NCBI GenBank assembly: GCA_022842185.1 | Contig: JALHQB010000005.1 | Coordinates: forward strand, 62,001 to 126,000 | DNA: 64,000 bases | Source of the DNA: Acetobacteraceae bacterium | GTDB taxonomy: Bacteria; Pseudomonadota; Alphaproteobacteria; Acetobacterales; Acetobacteraceae | Direction of reading: 5' to 3' | Part shown: positions 10,722-19,565 of the stretch, one piece after another | How positions within the stretch are numbered: position 1 is the stretch's first letter | Layout: every line of letters starts with the position of its first letter | Position numbers and translations under genes: made by a program | Notes under the pieces: model-generated | The model's input: the letters and a program-made list of their open reading frames with translations, nothing else | Told to the model about the DNA's origin: nothing | Database searches by the model: none

Positions 10722-11300
10722 TCAGCCCGCGACGAAGGCCGCGATGCGCGCTGGTCCGCGCAGCCGCACCACCGGCACATCGGGCGCGATGGCGCAGCGC
10801 TCGCGCTCCATCCGCGGCGCGGTATTGCGCGCGAAGGTCCAGACATACCGCAGGAAGGCCAAATAAGCCCGGTCGAAGCGTTCCTCGCAGCCATCCGCCC
10901 GATCGGGCCGCGGCGCGTTGCGAAGGCTGCGAAGCAGCACCCGCGCCAGGCAGGTTGCCCGCGGCGTGTCCAGCCAGATCACCAGATCGGCGCGGGGCAG
11001 GCGCAGGTCGAAGGTCTTGCGGGAATAATTGCCCTCGCAGACCCAGTCGTCGCCGGCCAGCGCGCCGCGCACCCGCGCGCGGAAGGCCACGGGGTCCGGC
11101 TCCACCCAGCCCGGTTCCTAAAACAGCCGGTCGAGATGCACCACGGGCAGTCCGCGCCGTTCCCCAATCCGCCGCGCCAGGGTGGATTTGCCACTGCCAG
11201 CATTCCCCAGGATGACGATGCGCCGTGGCGCCACCGCCGGGCCGGGCCGGGCCGACCGCGCCGGCTGCCGGGCTGTCGCCGGCGCCGTTTCCCCTGTCAT
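10722..11300 (-). pseudogene. P-loop nucleoside kinase-like gene interrupted by an amber codon
   Basis: The first part has a Walker A motif, [19 protein letters not shown], and reads to [12 protein letters not shown] follows at 11120-11118, and in the same frame the sequence resumes as EPGWVEPDPVAFRARV and continues to a normal end with VWLDTPRATCLARVLLR. Related small kinases (often annotated as FlaR-like topology modulation proteins) have D.LFW.PGW at this point, so a single TGG-to-TAG change breaks the gene. The ATG at 11300 is the likely start; two upstream ATGs are possible. Everything else is intact, which suggests a recent mutation, a sequencing error, or rare read-through. Confidence 0.8.
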
Positions 11301-11376
11301 CTTCGCCCCATCATCCATGACGTCGCCGCATCGCGCGGAACCGGACGCCACGCAACCCGGCCTCCGGCGTCCAAAC

Positions 11377-12249
11377 TCAACGCCGCGTCGTGACCACCGC
11401 CACGCCCGCCAGCACCACCATCCCGCCGGCCACCACCTGCCACGCCGGCACTTCCCCCAGCCACAGCGCCGCGATCACCGTGGCGAACACCGGCTGGAGG
11501 TAGCCCACCATCGCCGCATCCGCCGCCCGCGCGCGGGTCGCCAACCCCAGGAACAGCGTCAGCGGTATGGCGGTAGCGAAAATCGCCAACACCACAGCCA
11601 GCACCCAGACCTCGCCCGGCTGCACCAGCGCGGCTGGCCCATCGACCATCAGCGCCAGTGTGCCCGCGCCCAGGCCCGACACCGCCTGCTGCCCCAGCGC
11701 CAGGGCGGCCGCCGGCCCGCGTGGCGCCTTGCGCACCCAGATGGTGCTGATGGCATAGGACAGCGTCGCGATCAGCAGCAGCCCGACGGCCAGCAGCGTT
11801 CCCTCGCCCAGGCCGCCCGGCCCGATCACCAGCAGGATGCCGGCAAACCCGATGCCGATGCCCAGCATCATACGCGCCGTCGGTTTTTCCCCCGGCAGGA
11901 ACAGCCCCGCGAGCAGGGTGATCATGAGCGGCCCGGTCGCCTGGATCAGCGCGGCCGGCGCGGCCTCGATCCGCATCAGCGCGATCGGTAGCAGCGTGTT
12001 GGGCAGCACGCCGCTGAAGGTGCCCAGCACCAGCGCCCCCACCGCGACCTTGCGCGTGAAGCCCCCCAGCTGCCCGCGCATCCACAGGAACAGGAACACC
12101 ACCACCGCGGCCAGCACGCCCCGCACCCCGGCCATGGCGAAGGGCGTCAGGTAGCCCGAAAGGTATCGGATCAGCGGCAGCGCCCCGCCCCACAGGGCGG
12201 CGATGGTGACCAGCCGGACCCACAGCGCCGCACCCGTCAGTGGCGGCAT
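11377..12249 (-). CDS. EamA/DMT-family membrane transporter
   Basis: The 290-residue protein shows ten hydrophobic segments in two repeats, the standard drug/metabolite transporter layout (first repeat from [26 protein letters not shown], second from [22 protein letters not shown]). Members export amino acids or other small metabolites; the substrate is not evident. The ATG at 12249 has GGGAG five bases upstream; a GTG at 12255 overlaps the stop of the nitroreductase. It is the last gene of the pyrC-nitroreductase-EamA operon. Confidence 0.85.
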   Translation of the reverse strand: MPPLTGAALWVRLVTIAALWGGALPLIRYLSGYLTPFAMAGVRGVLAAVVVFLFLWMRGQLGGFTRKVAVGALVLGTFSGVLPNTLLPIALMRIEAAPAALIQATGPLMITLLAGLFLPGEKPTARMMLGIGIGFAGILLVIGPGGLGEGTLLAVGLLLIATLSYAISTIWVRKAPRGPAAALALGQQAVSGLGAGTLALMVDGPAALVQPGEVWVLAVVLAIFATAIPLTLFLGLATRARAADAAMVGYLQPVFATVIAALWLGEVPAWQVVAGGMVVLAGVAVVTTRR

Positions 12250-12251
12250 GC

Positions 12252-12923
12252 TCACTCCCAGCCGAGGAAGCGGCAGAAGTCCCGCGCGGGCGCGCGTTCG
12301 GTCACCAGCGTGTTCACCGCGGCCGTCGGGTCGGCGCGGCCCAGCGCCATGCCGCAGACCACGACCTCATCCTGCGGGATCGGGACATGCTGGCGGATGG
12401 TGGCGTGATGGGCTGCGAAGGCGGCCTGTGCGCAGGTGTCCAGCCCCATCCCACGCGCCGCGGCCATGACATTGCCCAGGAACATGCCGTAGTCGAGCCA
12501 CGACCCGATCTCCAGCCGCCGGTCGATGGTGAAGATGATGCCGACCGGCGCGCCGAAGAAGTCGAAGTTGCGCGCGTGCTGCGCCTGCATCTTCGCACTC
12601 TCGCCACGCTGGATGCCCAGCAGTCCGTACAGGTCCCACCCCACCTTGCGCCGGCGCGACAGGAAGGGTTCGGGAAAGGTCTCCGGATAGTAGCGGTATT
12701 CGGCTGTCCCATGCCGGCCGGCCATGTGTTCGGCAACCAGCGCGGCGGACAGCCGCTTCAACGGTGCCCCGGTCACGACATGGCCGCGCCAGGGCTGCAT
12801 GTTGGTGCCAGAGGGTGCGCGCGCGGCGATGTCGAGCAACCGCTCGACATCCGCCTGCGCCACCGTATCCGGCAGGAAGGCGCGGATCGAACGTCGGGAC
12901 GTGATGGCCTCCTCGGCCGTCAA
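12252..12923 (-). CDS. Nitroreductase-family flavoprotein
   Basis: The 223-residue protein has the FMN-dependent nitroreductase signature near its start (SRRSIRAFLPDTVAQADVE and ARAPSGTNMQPWRGHVV) and the C-terminal LGRADP region. These enzymes reduce nitro groups, quinones or enones using NAD(P)H. The start is a TTG at 12923 that overlaps the dihydroorotase stop by four bases (TTGA), a strong sign of coupling. The frame is open further upstream but there overlaps pyrC and is not protein-like. The substrate is unknown. Confidence 0.88.
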   Translation of the reverse strand: MTAEEAITSRRSIRAFLPDTVAQADVERLLDIAARAPSGTNMQPWRGHVVTGAPLKRLSAALVAEHMAGRHGTAEYRYYPETFPEPFLSRRRKVGWDLYGLLGIQRGESAKMQAQHARNFDFFGAPVGIIFTIDRRLEIGSWLDYGMFLGNVMAAARGMGLDTCAQAAFAAHHATIRQHVPIPQDEVVVCGMALGRADPTAAVNTLVTERAPARDFCRFLGWE

Positions 12924-14254
12924 CGATGCGTCTCCGCGAAGGACACCGGCTTGCCCAGCGGCGCGCCCAGCACCTCGTCCTCGCGCATCACCGCCTGGCC
13001 GCGGATGATGGTCGCCACCGGCCAGCCGGTGCAGACGGTGCCGTCGAACGGCGTCCAGCCAGCGGGCGTCGCCAGCCAGTCGTTGCGGATCATCCGCTGG
13101 CGCTTGAGATCGACCAGCGTGAAGTCGGCATCGTAGCCGGCCGCCAGCCGCCCCTTGTTCAGCGCGCCATAGACCCGCGCCGGGCCGGCACACATCAGAT
13201 CCACCAGCCGCGAGATCGACAGCCGCCCGGATGTCACATGGTCCAGCATCAGCGGCACCAGCGTCTGCACGCCTGTCAGCCCGGCAGCGGTGTTGGGCCA
13301 GGGGCGTTCCTTGGCTTCGCGAGAATGCGGCGCGTGGTCGGACCCGATGCAATCGACCGTGCCATCCGCCACCGCCGCCCAGGCGGCATCGAGGTGCCGC
13401 TGGTCGCGGATCGGCGGGTTCATCACCGCGTATCCACCCAGGCGGTCATAGGCTTCATCGGTCTGGGTCAAGTGGTTCAGCAGCACCTCGACCGTGCAGA
13501 CATCGCGGAAGTCGCGGAGGTAGGCGAGCTCCTCGGCGGTTGAGACATGCAGGATATGCGCGGCGCGGCCGGTCTTGCGCGCGATCGCCATCAGCCGCTT
13601 GGTGCCCAGCATCGCGGTTTCCACATCGCGCCATTCCATGTGATTGCGATGCGGCATCCCTGGTGTGAACATCGGCTTGCGTTCCTGCAGCCGATACTCA
13701 TCCTCGGAATGATAGCAGATGCGCCGGCGGCCGGACCGCATCACGGCTTCCAGGCTGGCATCGTCCTCGACCAGCAGATCGCCGGTCGATGACCCGGCGA
13801 AGACCTTCACGGCGCAGACATTCGGCTGGAGTTCCAGCTCCGCGAGTTCGGCGATGTTCTTCTTCGACGCGCCGACATACAGCCCGACATCGCACCAGGC
13901 GCGACCTTCGAGGAAGGCGCGCTTCTCGTCGAGGATCTCGCGGCTCACGACGGATTTCGTCGTGTTGGGCATGTCGAACACCGCCGTCAGGCCACCCAGC
14001 ACCGCCGCCCTGGTGCCGGTCTCGATGGATTCGACCGTCGGGTCGCCGGGGTCGCGCAGATGCACATGCGGGTCGATCAGGCCGGGCAGCACGTGCAGGC
14101 CGGCGCAATCGATGGTCTCGGCGGCCTCGGCATGGCGCAGGTCGCCCAGCGTGGCGATGCGACCGTCGCGCACGGCGACGTCAGCGGTCTCCACCCCCCA
14201 GGCGGTCACCACATGCCCGCCCTTGAGGATCAGGTCGTAACGGTCGGTGGTCAT
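12920..14254 (-). CDS. pyrC: Dihydroorotase-family amidohydrolase
   Basis: The 444-residue amidohydrolase has class I dihydroorotase hallmarks: the metal-binding LIDPHVHLRDPG, the candidate carboxylated lysine in VCAVKVFAGSSTG, CYHSEDEYRL, HILHVSTAEE, and DCIGSDHAPHS with the metal-binding aspartate. It would cyclise carbamoyl aspartate in pyrimidine synthesis. A hydantoinase or allantoinase role is a weaker alternative, and there is no pyrB next to it. The ATG at 14254 has GGGAG eight bases upstream; the open frame beyond it overlaps the HAD gene on the other strand. It heads a three-gene operon with the nitroreductase and EamA transporter. Confidence 0.88.
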   Translation of the reverse strand: MTTDRYDLILKGGHVVTAWGVETADVAVRDGRIATLGDLRHAEAAETIDCAGLHVLPGLIDPHVHLRDPGDPTVESIETGTRAAVLGGLTAVFDMPNTTKSVVSREILDEKRAFLEGRAWCDVGLYVGASKKNIAELAELELQPNVCAVKVFAGSSTGDLLVEDDASLEAVMRSGRRRICYHSEDEYRLQERKPMFTPGMPHRNHMEWRDVETAMLGTKRLMAIARKTGRAAHILHVSTAEELAYLRDFRDVCTVEVLLNHLTQTDEAYDRLGGYAVMNPPIRDQRHLDAAWAAVADGTVDCIGSDHAPHSREAKERPWPNTAAGLTGVQTLVPLMLDHVTSGRLSISRLVDLMCAGPARVYGALNKGRLAAGYDADFTLVDLKRQRMIRNDWLATPAGWTPFDGTVCTGWPVATIIRGQAVMREDEVLGAPLGKPVSFAETHR

Positions 14255-14365
14255 CGGCGGGGCTCCCTGCTGGTCGGTCGTGTTTGTCGCACCGCCGCCG
14301 CCGGCCCGGAAGCCCTGGCGGGGCGGCCGTGCCAGTATGCGCCGGTTCAGCACCAGGATGGCCGG

Positions 14366-15142
14366 ATGCGCTTGCCCCGGATGCCCGCCGGCATCGTGTT
14401 CGACATGGATGGCCTGCTGTTCGACACGGAATCGATCCACCGGGACGCCGCGCGCGCGGCGGCGCTTGATCACGGACGGGACCTGCCCGACGCGGTCTTC
14501 CTCAGCCTGATTGGCGGGGCCGCGCCCGACAACCATGCCCGGCTGCAAGCCCATTTCGGCGGCGGGTTCGACGTGGAGGCCTATGAGGCGACATGGACGC
14601 GGCACTACGCGACGCGCGCGGCCGAAGGGCCTGCGCTGATGCCCGGCGTGCGGGAATTGCTCGCGCTGCTCGACGCATGGGGGTTGAGGCGGGCGATCGC
14701 CACCTCCTCATCTCATGAGGCGGTGCGGCGCAACCTTGCTGCGCACGGCCTGGCGGAGTGCTTCGATGCCGTGGTCGCGCGCGGGGACTACGACCGCGGC
14801 AAGCCGGCGCCCGACCCGTTTCTGCGCGCCGCGGAACGGCTGGGACTGGCGCCCGAGACTTGCCTCGCCTTGGAGGATTCGCCGCATGGCCTGCACGCCG
14901 CCGCGGCGGCCGGGATGATGGTGGTGATGGTGCCCGATCTGCTGCAGGCGACGGAGGCGGATCGGCGCCTGTGTGCCTTCATCGCCGACGACCTGCATGC
15001 CGTCGCGCGGGCGATCGGCAGGATACAAGGCATGGATCGCGGGGGGTGCGAACGGTCGTTCGACGCGCCGGTCCGCGCAGGAGGCGCCTTCCCAGACCAA
15101 TCAGGCGCGGGGAGGATCGCGCCACCGACACGGCGCGGCTGA
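14366..15142 (+). CDS. HAD-superfamily phosphatase/phosphomutase
   Basis: The protein is 258 residues with the HAD nucleophile motif IVFDMDGLLFDTES near the start, the second motif ATSSSHEAV, a lysine in RGKPAPDPFL and the acidic motif ALEDSPHGLHAA. This layout is shared by beta-phosphoglucomutase and phosphoglycolate phosphatase-like enzymes; the sequence does not fix the substrate. The last 40 residues beyond the fold (RSFDAPVRAGGAFPDQ and on) look unstructured and may be read-through. Start could be 14366 or 14381. It is divergent from pyrC and convergent with RTX protein 2, with a terminator hairpin between. Confidence 0.85.
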   Translation: MRLPRMPAGIVFDMDGLLFDTESIHRDAARAAALDHGRDLPDAVFLSLIGGAAPDNHARLQAHFGGGFDVEAYEATWTRHYATRAAEGPALMPGVRELLALLDAWGLRRAIATSSSHEAVRRNLAAHGLAECFDAVVARGDYDRGKPAPDPFLRAAERLGLAPETCLALEDSPHGLHAAAAAGMMVVMVPDLLQATEADRRLCAFIADDLHAVARAIGRIQGMDRGGCERSFDAPVRAGGAFPDQSGAGRIAPPTRRG

Positions 15143-15154
15143 GCGCAAGCCAAA

Positions 15155-15184
15155 GCGGCCCCGTCCGCAAGGACCAGGGGCCGC
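15155..15184. terminator. Hairpin between convergent genes
   Basis: Stem GCGGCCCC (15155-15162) pairs with GGGGCCGC (15177-15184), with an inner GTCC/GGAC pair closing a GCAA tetraloop. No T-run follows. Its position between the HAD gene and the oppositely oriented RTX gene suits a bidirectional terminator. Confidence 0.7.
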
Positions 15185-15244
15185 CCATATCAGGCGGTGA
15201 CGGCGGGCGTCATGCCATGCCTTTCCGTCACCGGATGCCGCATG

Positions 15245-17440
15245 TCAGGCGGCGCGTTCGGATTTCCGGGCTTGCTGCGCCATGCGCGACAGGATGCGAT
15301 CCAGCCTCGGTCCCGCGGACATCACCGGTGCGCAGGCCGCCCCGGCGTAAGTCCCGTTGCCGCGATGCATCTCGAAATCGACCGCAATCCGCGCGACGGA
15401 GGCGTTGTCGAAGAGGCTCCGATTGCCGTCGTCGAGGTAGCTCTCGGTCACCGCGCCGTCGGATACCAGCAGCCCATGGCCTTCGAGTTCGAGGTGATAG
15501 TAGGTCACGGTCCGGCACCAGTCTTCCTGGATGACAGTCTCACCGTTCACCAGCATCCGCGCCAGCACCAGATGCCCATCGAGGAAGATGGCGTGGTCGG
15601 GGCTGACGCGAAGGTCGCGGCAGGGCGCGCCGTCGAGGAGGGCGCCGGCCAGGATCCGCACGGGCGCCACCGCCGCCTTGTTGCGCTGGCGCGTGATGTC
15701 GATGCAGGTGCGGCCCACCCAGCGCAGCGGCATCAGCTGCGGCCCGTCATGCATGGTCAATACGAGGTCGCCTGTCTGCAGGCTTTCGACGGGGACCTCC
15801 CCGCGTTCGGTGACGATCATCGTGCCCTCCGCAAAACACGTGACGGCATCGTTGAGCGTGTCGAAGCCATAGACCGTCAGCGTGTCGGAGCCATTGCTGA
15901 ATTCGGTGGCTCCCCCGCCACCGTCGACGGTTGACCATGGATTGCCGGGCTCGCCGGTCCAGCCAGCCAAGTCCAGGGTATCGCTGCCCTCGCCGAGGCG
16001 GATCGTGTCGTTGCCATCGCCACTCTGCCAGACAAGGCTGTCATTGCCGCCGCCCAGGTCGATGTCCTGCGCGCCGTCACCCGCGACGACTGTGTCAGCC
16101 TGGTCGGTCAGCGTGAATTCTTCGAAGCCCGAAATGCTGTCGGTGTCGCCATAGCCGTCCTGGGCGGTGCCGGCATCGATATCGATCGATACGCCACCCG
16201 GTGCATCGCTGTAGTCCAGCCGGTCGGTTCCGATCCCGCCGACCATGCTGTCGGCACCGCTACCGCCGGTGATCGTGTCGTCACCGCTGCCGCCGGTGAC
16301 GGTATCGTCGCCACCACCGCTGCTGAGCGAGTCGTTGCCGTCGTTGCCGTCGATGGAGTCGGCGCCGTCGCCGCTCAGCAGCGAGTCGTTGCCGCTGCCG
16401 GCGAGGATCGTCAGGTTTTCCGTGCCGACGAACCCGACGGAATTCGCCGCCGCATCCTGGATGATGCCGGTGTAGCCCGTGGGAAGGTCGCCGGTGGTGA
16501 CGCCGCCGGTCATGTCGGTGACCATGGCGCGGTAGTCGACGATCAGACTGTCCTCGTCCGCCCCGGCATCCACCGTCGCGGCGCCGCCCTGCACCGAGAC
16601 CATGTCCGTGCCGGCCCCGGCGACGATGGTGGCGGCCCCGTTGCCGGAGAGGATGGTATCGTCACCGGCACCGGAGGTCAGGATGTTGGCGCCGTCACCG
16701 CCATCGATGATGTTGCCGCCATCGAGTGCCGTCACGACGTCCGCGCCGTCGCCGCCCGAGATGGTGTTGAGGCCGTTTCCGGCGGTGACCGTATTCGCGC
16801 CGGCGCCGGCGACGATCAGGTTGGCGCCGTCGCCGACCGTGAAGGTGTCCGCATTGACGCCACCATAGATCGTGTTGTCACCTGACCCGGTGGTGACAGT
16901 GTTGGCCCCGTCCGCCACGTCGATGATGTTATCGCCCGCACCGAAGGTCAGCGTGTCCGCCTGACCGCCAGTGGTGACGGTGAAGTTCTCGAAGGTGCCG
17001 TCGGTGATGGTGACCGAGCGGGCGCCGCCACCCGCTTCGGTGAAATTGGAGGCCGCATTGCCGGTGACGCTGCCGGTGGCGAGCGAATAATCGACGACGA
17101 GCCGGTCGATTCCGGCCCCACCGTTGACCGCATCGACACCCGAGGAGACGGTGATCAGGTTGTCGCCGGCATTGCCGACGATCCCATTGGCATCGGGGCC
17201 ATCGATGATCGCGATCGGCGCGTCGCCGGTGATCGTGAAGGTGGCGATGCCGGTTCCGAGCTGCAGGACAATGCCCGTCGAGGTCGCGCCGCCGTCAATG
17301 ATGACGCCGCCCTGGGTGATCGTCGCGGTCTCATTGCTGTAGCCGCTTTCGAGGACGATCGTGTCGCCGGGTGCGGTGAAGGCCATCGCATCGGTGATGG
17401 AGTCGTAGGTCGACGTCGGACCGACAGTAAGAATGGCCAT
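15245..17440 (-). CDS. RTX-repeat protein with C-terminal Hint domain, second copy
   Basis: The protein has 731 residues. The first 130 residues (ILTVGPTSTYDSITDAM, ITQGGVIIDGGATSTG) look like a beta-helix start, followed by RTX-like repeats rich in GGDGAD, GSGNDSL and GSGDDT to about residue 500. The Hint domain begins at Cys535 in CFAEGTMIVTERGEVPVES and has the VSPDHAIFLDGHL block. The Hint part is clearly paralogous to that of the protein at 1257-3326, while the N-terminal repeats differ. Secretion by a type I exporter is expected from the family; none is nearby. The ATG at 17440 has AGGAGA six bases upstream. The upstream region is unusually AT-rich. Confidence 0.88.
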   Translation of the reverse strand: MAILTVGPTSTYDSITDAMAFTAPGDTIVLESGYSNETATITQGGVIIDGGATSTGIVLQLGTGIATFTITGDAPIAIIDGPDANGIVGNAGDNLITVSSGVDAVNGGAGIDRLVVDYSLATGSVTGNAASNFTEAGGGARSVTITDGTFENFTVTTGGQADTLTFGAGDNIIDVADGANTVTTGSGDNTIYGGVNADTFTVGDGANLIVAGAGANTVTAGNGLNTISGGDGADVVTALDGGNIIDGGDGANILTSGAGDDTILSGNGAATIVAGAGTDMVSVQGGAATVDAGADEDSLIVDYRAMVTDMTGGVTTGDLPTGYTGIIQDAAANSVGFVGTENLTILAGSGNDSLLSGDGADSIDGNDGNDSLSSGGGDDTVTGGSGDDTITGGSGADSMVGGIGTDRLDYSDAPGGVSIDIDAGTAQDGYGDTDSISGFEEFTLTDQADTVVAGDGAQDIDLGGGNDSLVWQSGDGNDTIRLGEGSDTLDLAGWTGEPGNPWSTVDGGGGATEFSNGSDTLTVYGFDTLNDAVTCFAEGTMIVTERGEVPVESLQTGDLVLTMHDGPQLMPLRWVGRTCIDITRQRNKAAVAPVRILAGALLDGAPCRDLRVSPDHAIFLDGHLVLARMLVNGETVIQEDWCRTVTYYHLELEGHGLLVSDGAVTESYLDDGNRSLFDNASVARIAVDFEMHRGNGTYAGAACAPVMSAGPRLDRILSRMAQQARKSERAA

Positions 17441-18446
17441 GGGTATCTCCTGAGCGGCGACGGACGGCTGGTGTCAGGCACCGGCCAGTTCGCGCCATGA
17501 TTGTTTACCGCCGAGATTTCTATCGGGGCACGGGAATTGCGGGTGCTGTTGTCATGCGCCGGGCGAGCCAAGTCCGCGTTTGTTGCGAACCAAATTCGAT
17601 ATCAGACTTTGTCGTACGCCGGCTTATACGAATGGCATTGAATGATGCAAAAACCAGGTGCTTCCCACCATAAAATGGGTAATGTTCTGACCAAGATAAA
17701 TAAATAAAGAATAATAAGTTTACCTAGAGAAATAAATATTGGAAAAAAATGACCGTAGAATAACAAAAAATCATTTGGCGATGCGTAGTGATCGCGTTTC
17801 TGCATCATATTGAAACAAAAGTGAGTAAAGTTTTCATACTATGGAAGCGCCTCTTCAGGCCATTCTGTTAAAAGTGAGTGTATGAGAAGCGTAATTTTAT
17901 TACAAGGACAAACTACCTCTAGTTGTGAAATCTGACATTTTTTCCCAATCATCAGCAAATTCCAGCTCCCCGTGCGCGCGGCGGGCGCTGGGTTGCGTGT
18001 TCGAATTGCGTGTAAGTGGTGGCCGCCAGCACCGCGGCGGGCGGGGGCAGTCGGTCCGAGCCATTCCAGCCGTTGTTCGTCGTGGCCTGATCATGAGCGC
18101 CGGGGCGACATTTCATTCCCACGACGGCCCACGGGATCGTCGCCGCTGCGAAAGGCAGCGTTAAACGACGTCCAACGCATAAAAGCCGCACGGCGATGTG
18201 TTAGAACACGTGCGAAGTCGGGCCCCCGCGCGCCATGCCCGCCGCGTCACGGCACGGGGCCGCGTGTTGGTTTGTTGCGACAGACCGCAGTGGCGCAAAG
18301 CACTCTACGCCCTTGTTTGGTCAAGCACCTTCACGCGCCCGACTGGTTCCGGTCAGGCGCGATCTGCACCGGCATCGATGCCGAGAAGGGCCAAGGCCCC
18401 TCCATCCGTCAGACCTGAACGAGAAACCCCGCGACGAAACCGGCCC
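17441..18446. other. One-kilobase non-coding region with an AT-rich core
   Basis: Bases about 17590-17940 are far richer in A and T than anything else in the window (for instance around 17696-17760). The core includes the 10-bp direct repeat AAAAGTGAGT at 17817-17826 and 17870-17879, 53 bp apart, close to five helical turns. The only open frame, 17602-17808 on the minus strand, has no ribosome binding site and is probably chance. This is the upstream region of the second RTX/Hint gene and likely holds its promoter and protein-binding sites. Bases 17950-18290 return to high GC with no recognisable gene, and a dispersed repeat follows at 18291. Confidence 0.6.
18291..18372. repeat. Second dispersed repeat family, copy A
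   Basis: About 82 bp align with 35301-35383: both begin TGGCGCAAA, share TTCACGCGCC in the middle and GGTCAGGCGCGATCTGC / AGTCAGGCGCGATCTGC at the end. The GCGCC...GGCGC arms form a small hairpin. It lies between the AT-rich region and the stop of the TauD gene. Confidence 0.7.
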
Positions 18447-19331
18447 CTACGCCGCCTGCTGTTCCAGCGTCGGTGCCACGTCCTGCAACGTCACGCGCCG
18501 CATATCACGCGGATAGACGCTGTCCTCATAAGCGCGGCCGCGATGCAGCGTGCAGCGATTGTCCCACACCACCAGATCGTCCTTCTTCCACTGGTGGCGA
18601 TAGGTGAAGGCCGGCTGCGTCGCATGTTCCGTCAGGTCGCGGATCATCATCATGCCTTCCGGCACCGGCATGCCTTCCACCCGGCCGATATGGGCGGACA
18701 GGTACAGCGACACGCGCCCCGATCCCGGATGGCGGCGCACCAGGCGCTGCTGCACCGGGGCGAAGGCCTTCTTCTCCTCCTCGGTATAGGCATCGAAGCC
18801 GAGCTGCGCGCGCGAATAGATCAGCGAATGCCAGGTGGTGAAGTTGCGGACGCGGGCCTTCTCCTTGTCCGGCAGCGCATCCCAGGCGGCGCGCATGTCG
18901 GCGAATTCGGTCTCCCCGCCCTCGGGCGGGATCACGCGCGCATGCAGCATGGAATACAGCGCGGGGGTGGATTTGAACGATGAATCGCTGTGCCACAGCC
19001 GGTTGCCCAGGGCGAACATCCGCCGGCGATCATCGGCGGCCAGCAGCTTGCCGTCGGTGTCGAGGTTGGAGATGTCGTTCATCTCCTGGTGCTTCAGCCG
19101 ATGCTTGTGGGCATCGACCACGCCGCGCGTGGGTTCCAGCGTTCCCAGGGCGCGGCCGAAATCCATCTGCGTGTCATCGTCCAGCGACTGTCCGGGGAAG
19201 ACCAGCACGGCGTACTGGTCCATGGCGCGATGCACCTCGGCGGCCTGGTCCGGCGTGATCGGGCGGTGCAGGTCCAGGCCCGTCGCCTCGGCGACGAACA
19301 GCGGATGCAGCGGTCGGAGCGTGAGCGTCAT
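18447..19331 (-). CDS. TauD/TfdA-family 2-oxoglutarate-dependent dioxygenase
   Basis: The 294-residue Fe(II)/2-oxoglutarate dioxygenase has the iron ligands His114 and Asp116 in RLWHSDSSF and the distal histidine in DNRCTLHRGR, followed by the arginine region PRDMRRVTL that binds 2-oxoglutarate. Family members open taurine, alkyl sulfates, phenoxyacetates and other substrates; this sequence does not decide among them. The ATG at 19331 is preceded by GAGGGACC. It is divergent from a luciferase-like oxidoreductase, so the pair could act on one compound, but no shared pathway is shown. Confidence 0.9.
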   Translation of the reverse strand: MTLTLRPLHPLFVAEATGLDLHRPITPDQAAEVHRAMDQYAVLVFPGQSLDDDTQMDFGRALGTLEPTRGVVDAHKHRLKHQEMNDISNLDTDGKLLAADDRRRMFALGNRLWHSDSSFKSTPALYSMLHARVIPPEGGETEFADMRAAWDALPDKEKARVRNFTTWHSLIYSRAQLGFDAYTEEEKKAFAPVQQRLVRRHPGSGRVSLYLSAHIGRVEGMPVPEGMMMIRDLTEHATQPAFTYRHQWKKDDLVVWDNRCTLHRGRAYEDSVYPRDMRRVTLQDVAPTLEQQAA

Positions 19332-19404
19332 GGTCGGGTCCCTCGATCCGTCCCGGGCCGCACGCGCGGCCGGGCTTCGTGATGGGGTAGCGTCGCGCCT
19401 CACA

Positions 19405-19464
19405 GGCGCGCGGGTCAAGCGCGCTGCACGGGCGCGCGGTCAAGCGCGCTGAACGGGCGTGCGC
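19405..19464. repeat. 26-bp tandem repeat in a divergent promoter region
   Basis: Units of about 26 bp containing GCGCGCGG and TCAAGCGCGCTG occur twice (the latter at 19415 and 19441), followed by a partial third GGGCGTGCGC. Lying between the TauD and luciferase-like genes, they could be regulator sites. Confidence 0.6.
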
Positions 19465-19565
19465 AATCAGGGGGTGGCCGCGCTGCCCGGTCGGACCTAG
19501 GCTGGGCCGCAAGACGCCGCAGATGCGTCGGGGGAAGGCCGCGCCACAGACCGCTGGAGAATCGC

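Noticed and set aside
17602-17808. Hydrophobic 68-residue open frame (minus strand) in the AT-rich island
   Set aside because: There is no ribosome binding site, codon use follows the local AT richness, and it resembles no family. Hydrophobic residues are expected from T-rich codons.
18120-18290. Possible small genes between the AT-rich island and TauD gene
   Set aside because: Several frames are open on both strands but all are arginine/proline-rich, lack starts with ribosome binding sites, and overlap each other.
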